A DNA stretch of 8,433 nt. It comes from an uncultured Bacteroidales bacterium (GTDB lineage: Bacteria > Bacteroidota > Bacteroidia > Bacteroidales > UBA932). Positions 1-5,042 of the stretch are shown here, in pieces. The stretch covers positions 1 to 8,433 of the forward strand of contig URDD01000093.1 in NCBI GenBank assembly GCA_900546395.1. The letters are read 5' to 3'. Under the pieces are notes generated by a model. The model did not search any database and was not told the DNA's origin. It was given only the letters and a program-made list of their open reading frames with translations. Within the stretch, counting starts at the first letter, position 1. The number at the start of each line of letters is the position of its first letter. Made by a program: the position numbers and the translations under genes.

Positions 1-78
1 TTTTCAAAAAGTCACAGAAAACATCCTCAAAAATACCTCATAAAATTTATAATGACAAAAATTTAAACAGCTTCTTAG
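1..78. repeat. AT-rich interspersed repeat, copy A (left end outside the window)
   Basis: Bases 49-78 are the reverse complement of 2780-2809 with one mismatch in 30. The first 12 bases (TTTTCAAAAAGT) recur exactly at 3950-3961, inside copy C. Copy A therefore carries both kinds of end seen in this window, which suggests a short non-autonomous element of roughly 100 bp whose left terminus lies just before base 1. No coding potential is seen. It lies upstream of the hisS promoter. The family and any target duplication cannot be determined from the sequence alone. Confidence 0.6.
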
Positions 79-128
79 AATCTGTCTGAAAATTAGCTCG
101 GGGTCACCTTCAATTGCGGAAGTTTTTT

Positions 129-136
129 TACCTTTG
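129..136 (+). promoter_or_regulatory. Probable hisS -7 promoter element (TACCTTTG)
   Basis: TACCTTTG matches the Bacteroidota TAnnTTTG -7 consensus exactly. No good TTTG -33 box lies 19-21 bases upstream, so the site rests on the -7 element alone. Transcription would start near 143. The GTG at 136-138 overlaps the element, which argues against using that GTG as the hisS start. Confidence 0.5.
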
Positions 137-143
137 TGTCCGG

Positions 144-165
144 TCTCCGGTGTGAGTTCCGGAGA
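144..165 (+). promoter_or_regulatory. Stem-loop in the hisS leader
   Basis: TCTCCGG (144-150) and CCGGAGA (159-165) form a perfect 7-bp stem with an 8-base loop. If transcription begins near 143, this hairpin is the very 5' end of the mRNA and ends 30 bases before the preferred hisS start. It could protect the 5' end or modulate translation. That role is inferred, and nothing here matches a known riboswitch or T-box. Confidence 0.4.
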
Positions 166-195
166 ATGATGTCTAACTTTCGTAACTTATTGATA

Positions 196-1614
196 ATGGC
201 GCAGAAACCTTCTATACCAAAGGGAACAAGAGATTTCGGTCCAGCAGAAATGGCTGGACGCAATTATATATTCGATACCATAAGATCAGTGTTCAGGACT
301 TATGGATATGCTCCTATAGAGACTCCTTCTATGGAGAATCTCAGTACTTTGCTGGGAAAATACGGGGACGAAGGCGATAAGCTTTTGTTCAGGATACTTA
401 ATTCAGGAGATGCTTTTAAAGGAGTAGATTTCAGTCAGTATTGTGCTGAAGGCGAAGACAATGCTTCCAGCAGCAAGTCTCTGTCGCTTAAGGTCTGCGA
501 GAAAGGTCTCAGATACGATCTTACCGTTCCTTTTGCACGTTTCGTAGTCCAGCATCAGAATGAAATATCTTTTCCGTTCAAGCGCTTCCAGATTCAGCCT
601 GTCTGGAGGGCAGACCGTCCTCAGAAAGGACGTTACAGAGAGTTTTATCAGTGTGACGTGGATGTAATCGGCTCTAAATCATTGTTGAACGAACTTGAGC
701 TGGTACAGATTGTCGACAGGGTGTTTGCCTTGTTCGATATCAATGTCTGCATCAAGATAAACAACAGGAAAGTACTAACAGGTCTTGCGGAGATATGCGG
801 TTTTCCTGAAAAGGTAGTTGATATTACCGTAGCTATCGACAAGATAGATAAAATAGGATTGGATGCGGTAAAGGGAGAGATGATTGAAAGAGGTCTGACT
901 CAGAAGGCTGTATCTGTGATTGAGCCTGTTTTGCTGCTTCAGGGTACATATAAAGAGAAGATTGCAGTCATGAGGGAGCTTATGTCCGGAACATCAGTTT
1001 CAGGTATCAGGTCAGAAGCCGGTCTTGCAGGTCTGGATGAACTTGAGGAGCTTTTCACCCTTATAGAGGCTGGAGGAATATCTCAGGAAGTGGAAATTGA
1101 CCTTTCTTTGGCACGCGGACTGAATTATTATACAGGTGCTATTTTTGAGGTCAAGGCAAAGGATTTTCCAATGGGAAGTATTTGCGGTGGGGGCCGTTAT
1201 GATAATCTTACAGGCATTTTCGGACTCCCTGACATGTCCGGAGTAGGAATTTCTTTCGGTGCTGACAGGATTTATGATGTATTGAAAGGTCTTGACAAAT
1301 TCCCGTCCGAGGTTAAGTCTTCAACGAAGGTCCTGTTTGCCAATATGGGTGCGGATGAGTTGAAGTACATTATTCCTGTAGTGAAATCTTTGCGTGAAGC
1401 AGGTGTTCCATGTGAGATTTATCCGGATGCTGCAAAGCTTAAGAAACAGTTTGACTATGCTGACAAGAAGTCCATTCCGTTTATTTCCATTAACGGAGAA
1501 AGCGAGTCTGCTTCAGGTAAAATCAATATCAAGAATCTTGCTACAGGAGAGCAGAAGGAGTTTGGAAAGGACAGACTGAAGGATATGGAGGAGTTCTTGG
1601 GATATGGGTTCTAA
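196..1614 (+). CDS. hisS: Histidine--tRNA ligase (HisRS)
   Basis: Class II aminoacyl-tRNA synthetase that charges tRNA-His with histidine using ATP in the cytoplasm. The 472-residue product has the family's parts in order: the N-terminal PKGTRDF segment (residues 8-14); DLTVPFARFV (108-117); motif 2 with WRADRPQKGRYREFYQCD (137-154) and its ATP-contacting arginines; the histidine-binding signature RGLNYY (307-312); motif 3 GVGISFGADRI (349-359); and a C-terminal anticodon-binding domain from about 375 onward. The ATG at 196 was chosen because MAQKPSIPKGTRDF is, from memory, the usual N-terminus in Bacteroidales. Upstream in-frame starts exist at 136 (GTG), 166 and 169 (ATG), but 136 falls inside the likely promoter. 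The 3' end overlaps the next gene by 11 bases, implying cotranscription. No defects are visible. Function is close to certain; only the exact start is open. Confidence 0.96.
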   Translation: MAQKPSIPKGTRDFGPAEMAGRNYIFDTIRSVFRTYGYAPIETPSMENLSTLLGKYGDEGDKLLFRILNSGDAFKGVDFSQYCAEGEDNASSSKSLSLKVCEKGLRYDLTVPFARFVVQHQNEISFPFKRFQIQPVWRADRPQKGRYREFYQCDVDVIGSKSLLNELELVQIVDRVFALFDINVCIKINNRKVLTGLAEICGFPEKVVDITVAIDKIDKIGLDAVKGEMIERGLTQKAVSVIEPVLLLQGTYKEKIAVMRELMSGTSVSGIRSEAGLAGLDELEELFTLIEAGGISQEVEIDLSLARGLNYYTGAIFEVKAKDFPMGSICGGGRYDNLTGIFGLPDMSGVGISFGADRIYDVLKGLDKFPSEVKSSTKVLFANMGADELKYIIPVVKSLREAGVPCEIYPDAAKLKKQFDYADKKSIPFISINGESESASGKINIKNLATGEQKEFGKDRLKDMEEFLGYGF

Positions 1615-2521
1615 AGTCTTGCAGACTTCCGGAACCGGAACATTTTGGGGTTATGTCGCAGGTATTGTCACTGGCGTGACGTATGGACTTAACCCTCTTT
1701 TTGCGGTTCCCCTTATGAGACAAGGAGTGCCGGTTGATACAATTCTGTTTTTCCGGTATTTTCTGGCTGTCCTCATTCTTGGTGGATGGCTTTTGCTTAG
1801 AAAAGAGAGCTTCAGGATAGATATGCATCAGGCTCGCAGACTACTTGTGCTGGGCCTTCTTTTTACTATGAGCAGTCTGACTTTGTTTGAGGCCTATCAT
1901 TACATTCCGTCTGGTGTAGCTACTACTATAGTGTTCCTGTATCCGGTTCTGGTAGCGGTGATAATGATTTTTTTGAAAGTTTATCCTACGTGGCAGGTGT
2001 GGATATCCATTATCGCTACATTCATCGGAGTGCTCTTCCTGTGCAAGTATGATTCATCGCAGGTTCTTCAGTGGAAGGGACTGGCTCTCTCGTTCGCTTC
2101 GGCACTGTCATATGCTATGTTTATAGTAGTGATAAACAGAAGCCGTTCAGTACACAGGATTTCTAATACACTACTGACGTTTTATGCCTTGCTGACCGGT
2201 ACTGTAGTCTTTGCCGTGCATTCGCTTATGGTGCAGCCTTCTTTGATGACAGGAATACATGGAGTGTCTCCGTGGTTCAATCTTATAGGGCTTGCCGTGC
2301 TTCCTACTATCGTTTCCACAGCTACACTTGCGATGTCCACAAGGATTATCGGAGCTACCAAGGCATCTGTCCTTGGAGTTTTTGAACCAGTGACTGCAAT
2401 AATGGTGGGAGCATTGGCTTTTGGGGAGAAAATCACGGTTAATGTTATAATAGGTATAATGCTTTCAGTGGCAGCCATAGTTTTTATGATTCTTTCCTCA
2501 GGAAAGAAGAAAAATGTATAG
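1604..2521 (+). CDS. EamA/DMT-family transporter
   Basis: Predicted inner-membrane carrier of the drug/metabolite transporter superfamily, 305 residues, with about ten hydrophobic segments arranged as two five-helix EamA repeats. Approximate helices: 12-33, 45-65, 79-97, 103-124, 130-147, 155-177, 186-208, 222-243, 250-272 and 276-297. The second repeat shows the family pattern of a proline-containing helix followed by a short loop with glutamate: GVFEPVTAIMVGALAFGE (258-275). The first repeat has the matching FLYPVLVAVIMIF (111-123). A lysine-rich tail (KKKNV) probably faces the cytoplasm. The start lies within the last codons of hisS, so the genes are probably translationally coupled, though a shared function is unlikely. 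The substrate cannot be read from sequence; amino-acid or metabolite efflux is typical of the family. Confidence 0.9.
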   Translation: MGSKVLQTSGTGTFWGYVAGIVTGVTYGLNPLFAVPLMRQGVPVDTILFFRYFLAVLILGGWLLLRKESFRIDMHQARRLLVLGLLFTMSSLTLFEAYHYIPSGVATTIVFLYPVLVAVIMIFLKVYPTWQVWISIIATFIGVLFLCKYDSSQVLQWKGLALSFASALSYAMFIVVINRSRSVHRISNTLLTFYALLTGTVVFAVHSLMVQPSLMTGIHGVSPWFNLIGLAVLPTIVSTATLAMSTRIIGATKASVLGVFEPVTAIMVGALAFGEKITVNVIIGIMLSVAAIVFMILSSGKKKNV

Positions 2522-2604
2522 TGTTGATTGTCAGGGTTTAATGATATTTAAAGAAAAATATACAGCAAAAAAGTGCGGAAAATCTCAAAAAAAATCAAAA
2601 TAAA

Positions 2605-2635
2605 TTTGGTATTTGAAAAAATGTCCGTATATTTG
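2605..2635 (+). promoter_or_regulatory. Promoter of the initiator tRNA gene
   Basis: TTTG at 2605-2608 is followed after 19 bases by TATATTTG at 2628-2635. This is a full match to the Bacteroidota primary-sigma promoter (TTTG, 19-21 bases, TAnnTTTG). Transcription would start about 2641, a few bases before the mature tRNA 5' end at 2647. The sequence between EamA (2521) and here is AT-rich and holds nothing else that can be supported. Confidence 0.8.
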
Positions 2636-2646
2636 CAGTCCAATAT

Positions 2647-2722
2647 CGCGGGATAGAGCAGTTGGTAGCTCGTCGGGCTCATAACCCGGAGGCCGGAGGT
2701 TCGAGTCCTCCTCCCGCTACCA
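2647..2722 (+). tRNA. Initiator tRNA-Met (CAT anticodon)
   Basis: A 76-base cloverleaf with encoded CCA (2720-2722). The acceptor stem pairs 2648-2653 with 2712-2717. The D stem is GAGC/GCTC, the anticodon loop CTCATAA (2678-2684) carries CAT, and the T arm is GGAGG-TTCGAGT-CCTCC. Three initiator hallmarks are present: an unpaired end (C1 opposite U72), an A11-U24 pair in the D stem, and three consecutive G-C pairs at the base of the anticodon stem (GGG/CCC). This separates it from elongator tRNA-Met and tRNA-Ile(CAT). The 1-72 mismatch is C-U rather than the more usual C-A. Confidence 0.97.
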
Positions 2723-2725
2723 AGC

Positions 2726-2761
2726 AGGACAGTTCAAATGAACTGTCCTTTTTTCTTTTTT
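2726..2761 (+). terminator. Rho-independent terminator of the initiator tRNA
   Basis: AGGACAGTTCA (2726-2736) and TGAACTGTCCT (2739-2749) form an 11-bp perfect stem. The run that follows (2748-2761) is thymine except for one C. It lies 4 bases after the tRNA CCA and should isolate the tRNA transcript from the downstream gene. Confidence 0.93.
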
Positions 2762-2779
2762 GTCGATGGTGAAAATTTA

Positions 2780-2829
2780 CTAAGAAGCTGTTTGAATTTT
2801 TGTCATTATTAAATTTTTAAGCAGCTTCT
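2780..2829. repeat. AT-rich interspersed repeat, copy B (nearly palindromic)
   Basis: The left part (2780-2809) is the inverted equivalent of copy A bases 49-78 with one mismatch in 30. The right part (2811-2829) matches the inverse of copy C (3935-3953) with two mismatches in 19. The ends AGAAGCTG (2783-2790) and CAGCTTCT (2822-2829) are perfect inverted repeats. Allowing two G-U pairs, 2783-2796 can pair with 2816-2829 over 14 bp. Copy B therefore looks like the two ends of one element fused with the middle missing. It ends 17 bases before the next gene's ATG, so its hairpin could sit in that gene's leader. Confidence 0.7.
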
Positions 2830-2846
2830 GATATGGAAGGTTGTTA

Positions 2847-3908
2847 ATGTCTGAATCTGTCTATATTTTCAATCCTGAGCATGATTTATGCCTGGCCAAT
2901 GGAGACCCTAATTATGTGCCTCCGGTTTCGGCCGTGAAGTTCGGTATTGATTGTCAGGAAGTCGTGCGGATAATAGGTGGGAATGATCCTGTAGTTGCCT
3001 GGGGATGGGACAGTGTTTTGAAACGTCGTCTTGTCAAGTCGGGCTGCAGCGAGGAAAGTCTGCCGTCGGATGCTTATATTGATGTAGTAAAGGAATTGTC
3101 TCACAGGAAATACGCACTTGAAGCTTCCGTGTTTGTCAGAGAAAACTTTTCTTCCGTAGGGTATCTTGCAGAGAGTAGTGCAGAAGAGCTTTTCTCTATT
3201 GAGGATGTTTATTCGTTTCTTGACAGAAATGAGTCTGCAGTATTGAAAGCACCGTGGTCCGGAAGCGGGAAGGGACTTCGTTGGATAAGAAGGTCGGATA
3301 TCACTGATTCTGATATAGGATGGTGCAGAAGGGTGATTTCTATCCAGGGATCAGTCATGGCCGAGCGCAGGGAGAATGTAGTCAGGGATTTTGCCGCACT
3401 TTTCAATATTACTGATACCGGAGTCTTTTTTGAAGGTTTTTCGCTATTCTATACAGGCAACGGGGCTTACCGGGGCAATGTACTGGCTTCTGACGATTAT
3501 ATCCTTGAGGTACTGTCCGGTTTTGTGCCTTCAGCGGTGATTTTAGAATGTGTCGAATCTTTGAGGTTTTTTCTTGAACAGCGGTTTTTTGGGAGGTATA
3601 GAGGCTTTGCCGGGGTTGATATGTTTATATGTGAGGCCGGGGGCCAATATTTTCTTGCCCCATGTGTTGAGATTAATGTTCGGATGACAATGGGTTTGCT
3701 TGCCAGACGATATTATGACAATTCCTTTAAATACAGGCATCCTGATGATGATGGCAGGTTCGTGCTTGAGGTCGTCAGTGCCCAGGACTCTGTTTCGCTC
3801 TCATCCAGATTGTCATCGGCGGAGGCGGTTCTGACTGCACCCGGCCAGGATAGTCTCTATGCAGTTGCAGTTTTCAATTTGCCTTTTTCTATTTTCGGAA
3901 GACTTTGA
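2847..3908 (+). CDS. ATP-grasp-like protein of the 'FNPEHD' type, substrate unknown
   Basis: A 353-residue soluble protein resembling a conserved but uncharacterised Bacteroidota family recalled by its N-terminal FNPEHDLALAN-type motif; here it is FNPEHDLCLAN (residues 8-18). The middle and C-terminal parts carry ATP-grasp features: VLKAPWSGSGKGLR (132-145) with a nucleotide-binding lysine and glycine-rich loop; VMAER (170-174), a likely adenine hinge; GFAGVDMF (253-260); and CVEINVRMTMG (273-283), whose E275 and N277 fit the ExN magnesium site. ATP-grasp enzymes join a carboxylate to an amine or similar nucleophile through an acyl phosphate; which substrates apply here is not visible. The ATG at 2847 is preferred over an in-frame TTG at 2841. 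It stands alone between two repeat copies, with no clear promoter seen; the repeat may have displaced or replaced its native upstream region (inference). Confidence 0.82.
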   Translation: MSESVYIFNPEHDLCLANGDPNYVPPVSAVKFGIDCQEVVRIIGGNDPVVAWGWDSVLKRRLVKSGCSEESLPSDAYIDVVKELSHRKYALEASVFVRENFSSVGYLAESSAEELFSIEDVYSFLDRNESAVLKAPWSGSGKGLRWIRRSDITDSDIGWCRRVISIQGSVMAERRENVVRDFAALFNITDTGVFFEGFSLFYTGNGAYRGNVLASDDYILEVLSGFVPSAVILECVESLRFFLEQRFFGRYRGFAGVDMFICEAGGQYFLAPCVEINVRMTMGLLARRYYDNSFKYRHPDDDGRFVLEVVSAQDSVSLSSRLSSAEAVLTAPGQDSLYAVAVFNLPFSIFGRL

Positions 3909-3932
3909 TTGATAGAAGTTTTTCATAAACCA

Positions 3933-3961
3933 AAGAAGCAGCTAAAAAATTTTCAAAAAGT
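3933..3961 (-). repeat. AT-rich interspersed repeat, copy C (one end only)
   Basis: Bases 3935-3953 are the inverse of copy B's right end (2811-2829) with two mismatches in 19. The adjoining TTTTCAAAAAGT (3950-3961) is identical to the first 12 bases of the window in copy A. Copies B and C thus face each other across the ATP-grasp gene. Only one terminus can be recognised here; what follows is the transposase debris, so this may be the end of a larger decayed insertion sequence. Confidence 0.55.
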
Positions 3962-4060
3962 GTCTTGTCCTGATTTTGGTTGACTCTAATTTGGTACGGG
4001 AAAAGGGGGTCTGCGGTACCGACTGGATTTCAAGGGGCATTTTGTACGGGAAAGCCCCTT

Positions 4061-4225
4061 CTATGGTACGAAACGACCGGCGACGACATTCGGAGAGCAT
4101 CTGAATCTGGAATTGACACATTCCGTACAATAGAGGAAACAATATACAATCACTACGAAAATATCCTGAACTTCTTTGACAACCGCTCCACTAATGCTTC
4201 CGCAGAATCTTTTAACGCAAAGATC
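4061..4225 (+). pseudogene. Remnant of an ISL3-like (DDE) transposase, C-terminal fragment
   Basis: The frame beginning at 4061 reads a tryptophan-tyrosine pair, then SGIDTFRTIEETIYNHYENI, then LNFFDNRSTNASAESFNAKI. The last block is the C-terminal signature of ISL3-type transposases as found in Bacteroidota (typically NYFxNRSTNASAESFNAKIKAFR). Full-length members exceed 400 residues; only about 55 are left. Similarity stops after AKI (about 4225), where a tandem repeat starts in place of the usual basic tail. There is no start codon context and no catalytic aspartates, so it is non-functional. Assignment to ISL3 rather than a close sister group is from memory of the motif. Confidence 0.7.
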
Positions 4226-4268
4226 CGGGTTTTCCCGGTGATCCGTGATCCGGTTTTCCCGGTGATCC
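4222..4268. repeat. Two-unit tandem repeat with CCGGG-TTTT-CCCGG hairpins
   Basis: Unit 1 (4222-4244, 23 bp) and unit 2 (4247-4268, 22 bp) differ by a single G and are separated by GT, giving a 25-base period. Each is built on CCGG(G)TTTTCCCGG, which folds into a short stem with a four-thymine loop. It starts exactly where transposase similarity ends. Its GC content contrasts with the AT-rich repeats nearby. Confidence 0.7.
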
Positions 4269-4315
4269 CTGAAAATGGTATCGGACAGCTTGAAGACGGA
4301 AACTGTTTAATGATA

Positions 4316-4348
4316 AATAGAGACGCTCAATCATTGAGCGTCTCTATT
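4316..4348 (-). terminator. Terminator of tRNA-Glu
   Basis: AATAGAGACGCTCAAT (4316-4331) and ATTGAGCGTCTCTATT (4333-4348) form a perfect 16-bp inverted repeat with one central base. Read on the - strand it begins at the last base of the tRNA CCA and is followed by a short T-rich run. Position and shape fit a factor-independent terminator, although the T tract is weaker than that of the initiator tRNA. Confidence 0.8.
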
Positions 4349-4422
4349 GGTACTCGGTAGGAGAATCGAACTCCTATTGCAAGATTGAGAATCTTGAGTA
4401 CTAACCGTTATACGAACCGAGC
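4348..4422 (-). tRNA. tRNA-Glu (CTC anticodon)
   Basis: A 75-base cloverleaf on the - strand with encoded CCA (4348-4350 on the + strand). The acceptor is GCTCGGT paired with ACCGAGT, including a G1-U72 wobble. The D stem is GTAT/GTAC with an 8-base loop. The anticodon stem CAAGA/TCTTG encloses TTCTCAA, giving anticodon CTC for GAG codons. The variable loop has 4 bases and the T arm is AGGAG-TTCGATT-CTCCT. Its promoter and terminator lie directly on either side, so it is an autonomous single-tRNA unit. Confidence 0.96.
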
Positions 4423-4443
4423 GTTTCTTTATTTTTGGGACTG

Positions 4444-4475
4444 CAAAGATATGGCGAATTTTCTTTACTTCCAAA
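4444..4475 (-). promoter_or_regulatory. Promoter of tRNA-Glu
   Basis: On the - strand, TTTG (4472-4475) is followed after 20 bases by TATCTTTG (4444-4451), a full match to the Bacteroidota promoter consensus. The -33 box ends only two bases beyond the DUF486 stop codon (4478-4480), so the tRNA promoter fills the space between the two genes and no separate DUF486 terminator fits there. Confidence 0.8.
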
Positions 4476-4477
4476 TT

Positions 4478-4846
4478 TTATTTCAAAAAAATGAAAAAAA
4501 CTGCAAGTATCAGGCAGAGGAATGCTGCCAGATGGTTCCACTGCAGTCCTTCTCCTTTGAACATAAGTGTCACTATTACAGTGAATACCGTAAGTGAAAT
4601 CACCTCCTGGATGACTTTCAGCTGCATAAGTGTAAAAGGTCCTCCATTCCCTGTAAAACCTATCCTGTTGGCAGGAACCTGTGCACAGTATTCGAAAAAA
4701 GCCAGTCCCCAGGAGAATAGAATTACCATTATAAGAGGCCATCCTGATGAAATTTTCATTTCCTGGAGTTTAAGATGACCGTACCATGCGAAGGTCATGA
4801 ACACATTTGATGCTACGAGAAGGAGTATTGTCAGAATTGTCTTCAT
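4478..4846 (-). CDS. DUF486 small membrane protein (DMT superfamily-related)
   Basis: A 122-residue protein with four hydrophobic segments (about residues 3-20, 36-54, 78-98 and 104-121). It has the conserved features of the DUF486 family: an N-terminal SNVFMTFAWYGHLK, then FFEYCAQVPANRIG (50-63), MQLKVIQEVISLTVF (73-87), and a closing WNHLAAFLCLILAVFFIF. Length is normal for the family and the gene appears intact. DUF486 proteins are grouped with the drug/metabolite transporter superfamily as small four-helix units. Their substrate is unknown and they may act as dimers, by analogy with small multidrug resistance proteins (inference). It is transcribed divergently from the glmM-like gene and lies upstream of tRNA-Glu on the same strand. 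Confidence 0.9.
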   Translation of the reverse strand: MKTILTILLLVASNVFMTFAWYGHLKLQEMKISSGWPLIMVILFSWGLAFFEYCAQVPANRIGFTGNGGPFTLMQLKVIQEVISLTVFTVIVTLMFKGEGLQWNHLAAFLCLILAVFFIFLK

Positions 4847-4907
4847 TTATTGTTTTTATTTTGCCGGTGTTGCCGGACTTTATTATCAGAGCGTCATTTT
4901 GCGGCGG

Positions 4908-4937
4908 CAAAAATAAGATTAAATTTGTAAAAACAAC
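4908..4937 (-). promoter_or_regulatory. Probable DUF486 promoter
   Basis: On the - strand, TATTTTTG (4908-4915) matches TAnnTTTG exactly. GTTG (4934-4937) lies 18 bases upstream as a one-mismatch -33 box. Transcription would start near 4901, leaving a leader of about 55 bases. The weaker -33 element and shorter spacing make this less certain than the facing promoter. Confidence 0.5.
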
Positions 4938-4955
4938 ACTATTATTTTAATTTTG
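4924..4955 (+). promoter_or_regulatory. Promoter of the glmM-like operon
   Basis: TTTG (4924-4927), 20 bases, then TAATTTTG (4948-4955): an exact Bacteroidota consensus promoter. Transcription would start near 4962, giving a leader of about 80 bases before the ATG at 5043. It also shows that the longer frame opening at ATG 4953 is not the true start, since that codon lies inside the promoter. It physically overlaps the facing DUF486 promoter. Confidence 0.75.
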
Positions 4956-4968
4956 CTTGATTGTGTAG

Positions 4969-4987
4969 TTTTCTTTTGCAAAGAAAA
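4969..4987 (+). promoter_or_regulatory. Stem-loop at the 5' end of the glmM-like leader
   Basis: TTTTCTTT (4969-4976) and AAAGAAAA (4980-4987) form a perfect 8-bp inverted repeat with a 3-base loop, within about 10 bases of the inferred transcription start. Further on, 5'-CCCTC (4995 on) can pair with GGGGG before the start codon. No known riboswitch was recognised, including the glmS ribozyme type. A role in RNA stability or attenuation is inference only. Confidence 0.35.
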
Positions 4988-5042
4988 GCATTTATCCCTC
5001 CGGACCGGGGGAATCGATTGTAACAGTATAATTTTAATTGAT

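Larger units (their letters stand above)
3909..4315. other. Gene-poor stretch with mobile-element debris
   Basis: About 400 bases without an intact gene. In order they hold repeat copy C, an inverted repeat AAGGGGC (4032-4038)/GCCCCTT (4054-4060) around a 15-base loop, a duplicated TACGGGAAA (about 3995-4003 and 4045-4053), a transposase C-terminal remnant, and the two-unit CCGG-rich repeat at 4222-4268. An open frame runs across 3980-4360 but reads into the tRNA terminator and antisense to tRNA-Glu, so it is not taken as a gene. Confidence 0.65.

Noticed and set aside
136..195. Longer hisS starting at GTG 136
   Set aside because: The GTG overlaps the last base of the TACCTTTG promoter element, and the added residues are not part of the known HisRS N-terminus.
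1..3961. A composite transposon bounded by the inverted repeat copies
   Set aside because: The enclosed genes include hisS and an initiator tRNA, which are core chromosomal genes. No transposase lies between the copies and no target duplications can be seen.
3980..4360. An intact 126-codon + strand open frame
   Set aside because: It includes transposase debris and the CCGG repeat, then runs through the tRNA-Glu terminator and antisense to the tRNA. Only the transposase-like part is kept, as a pseudogene.
4491..4778. + strand 95-codon open frame
   Set aside because: It is antisense to the clear DUF486 gene and has no family features.
4953..5042. 30-residue N-terminal extension of the glmM-like protein
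   Set aside because: ATG 4953 lies inside the -7 promoter element and upstream of the predicted transcription start; the family starts at MTLIKSISGIRGT.
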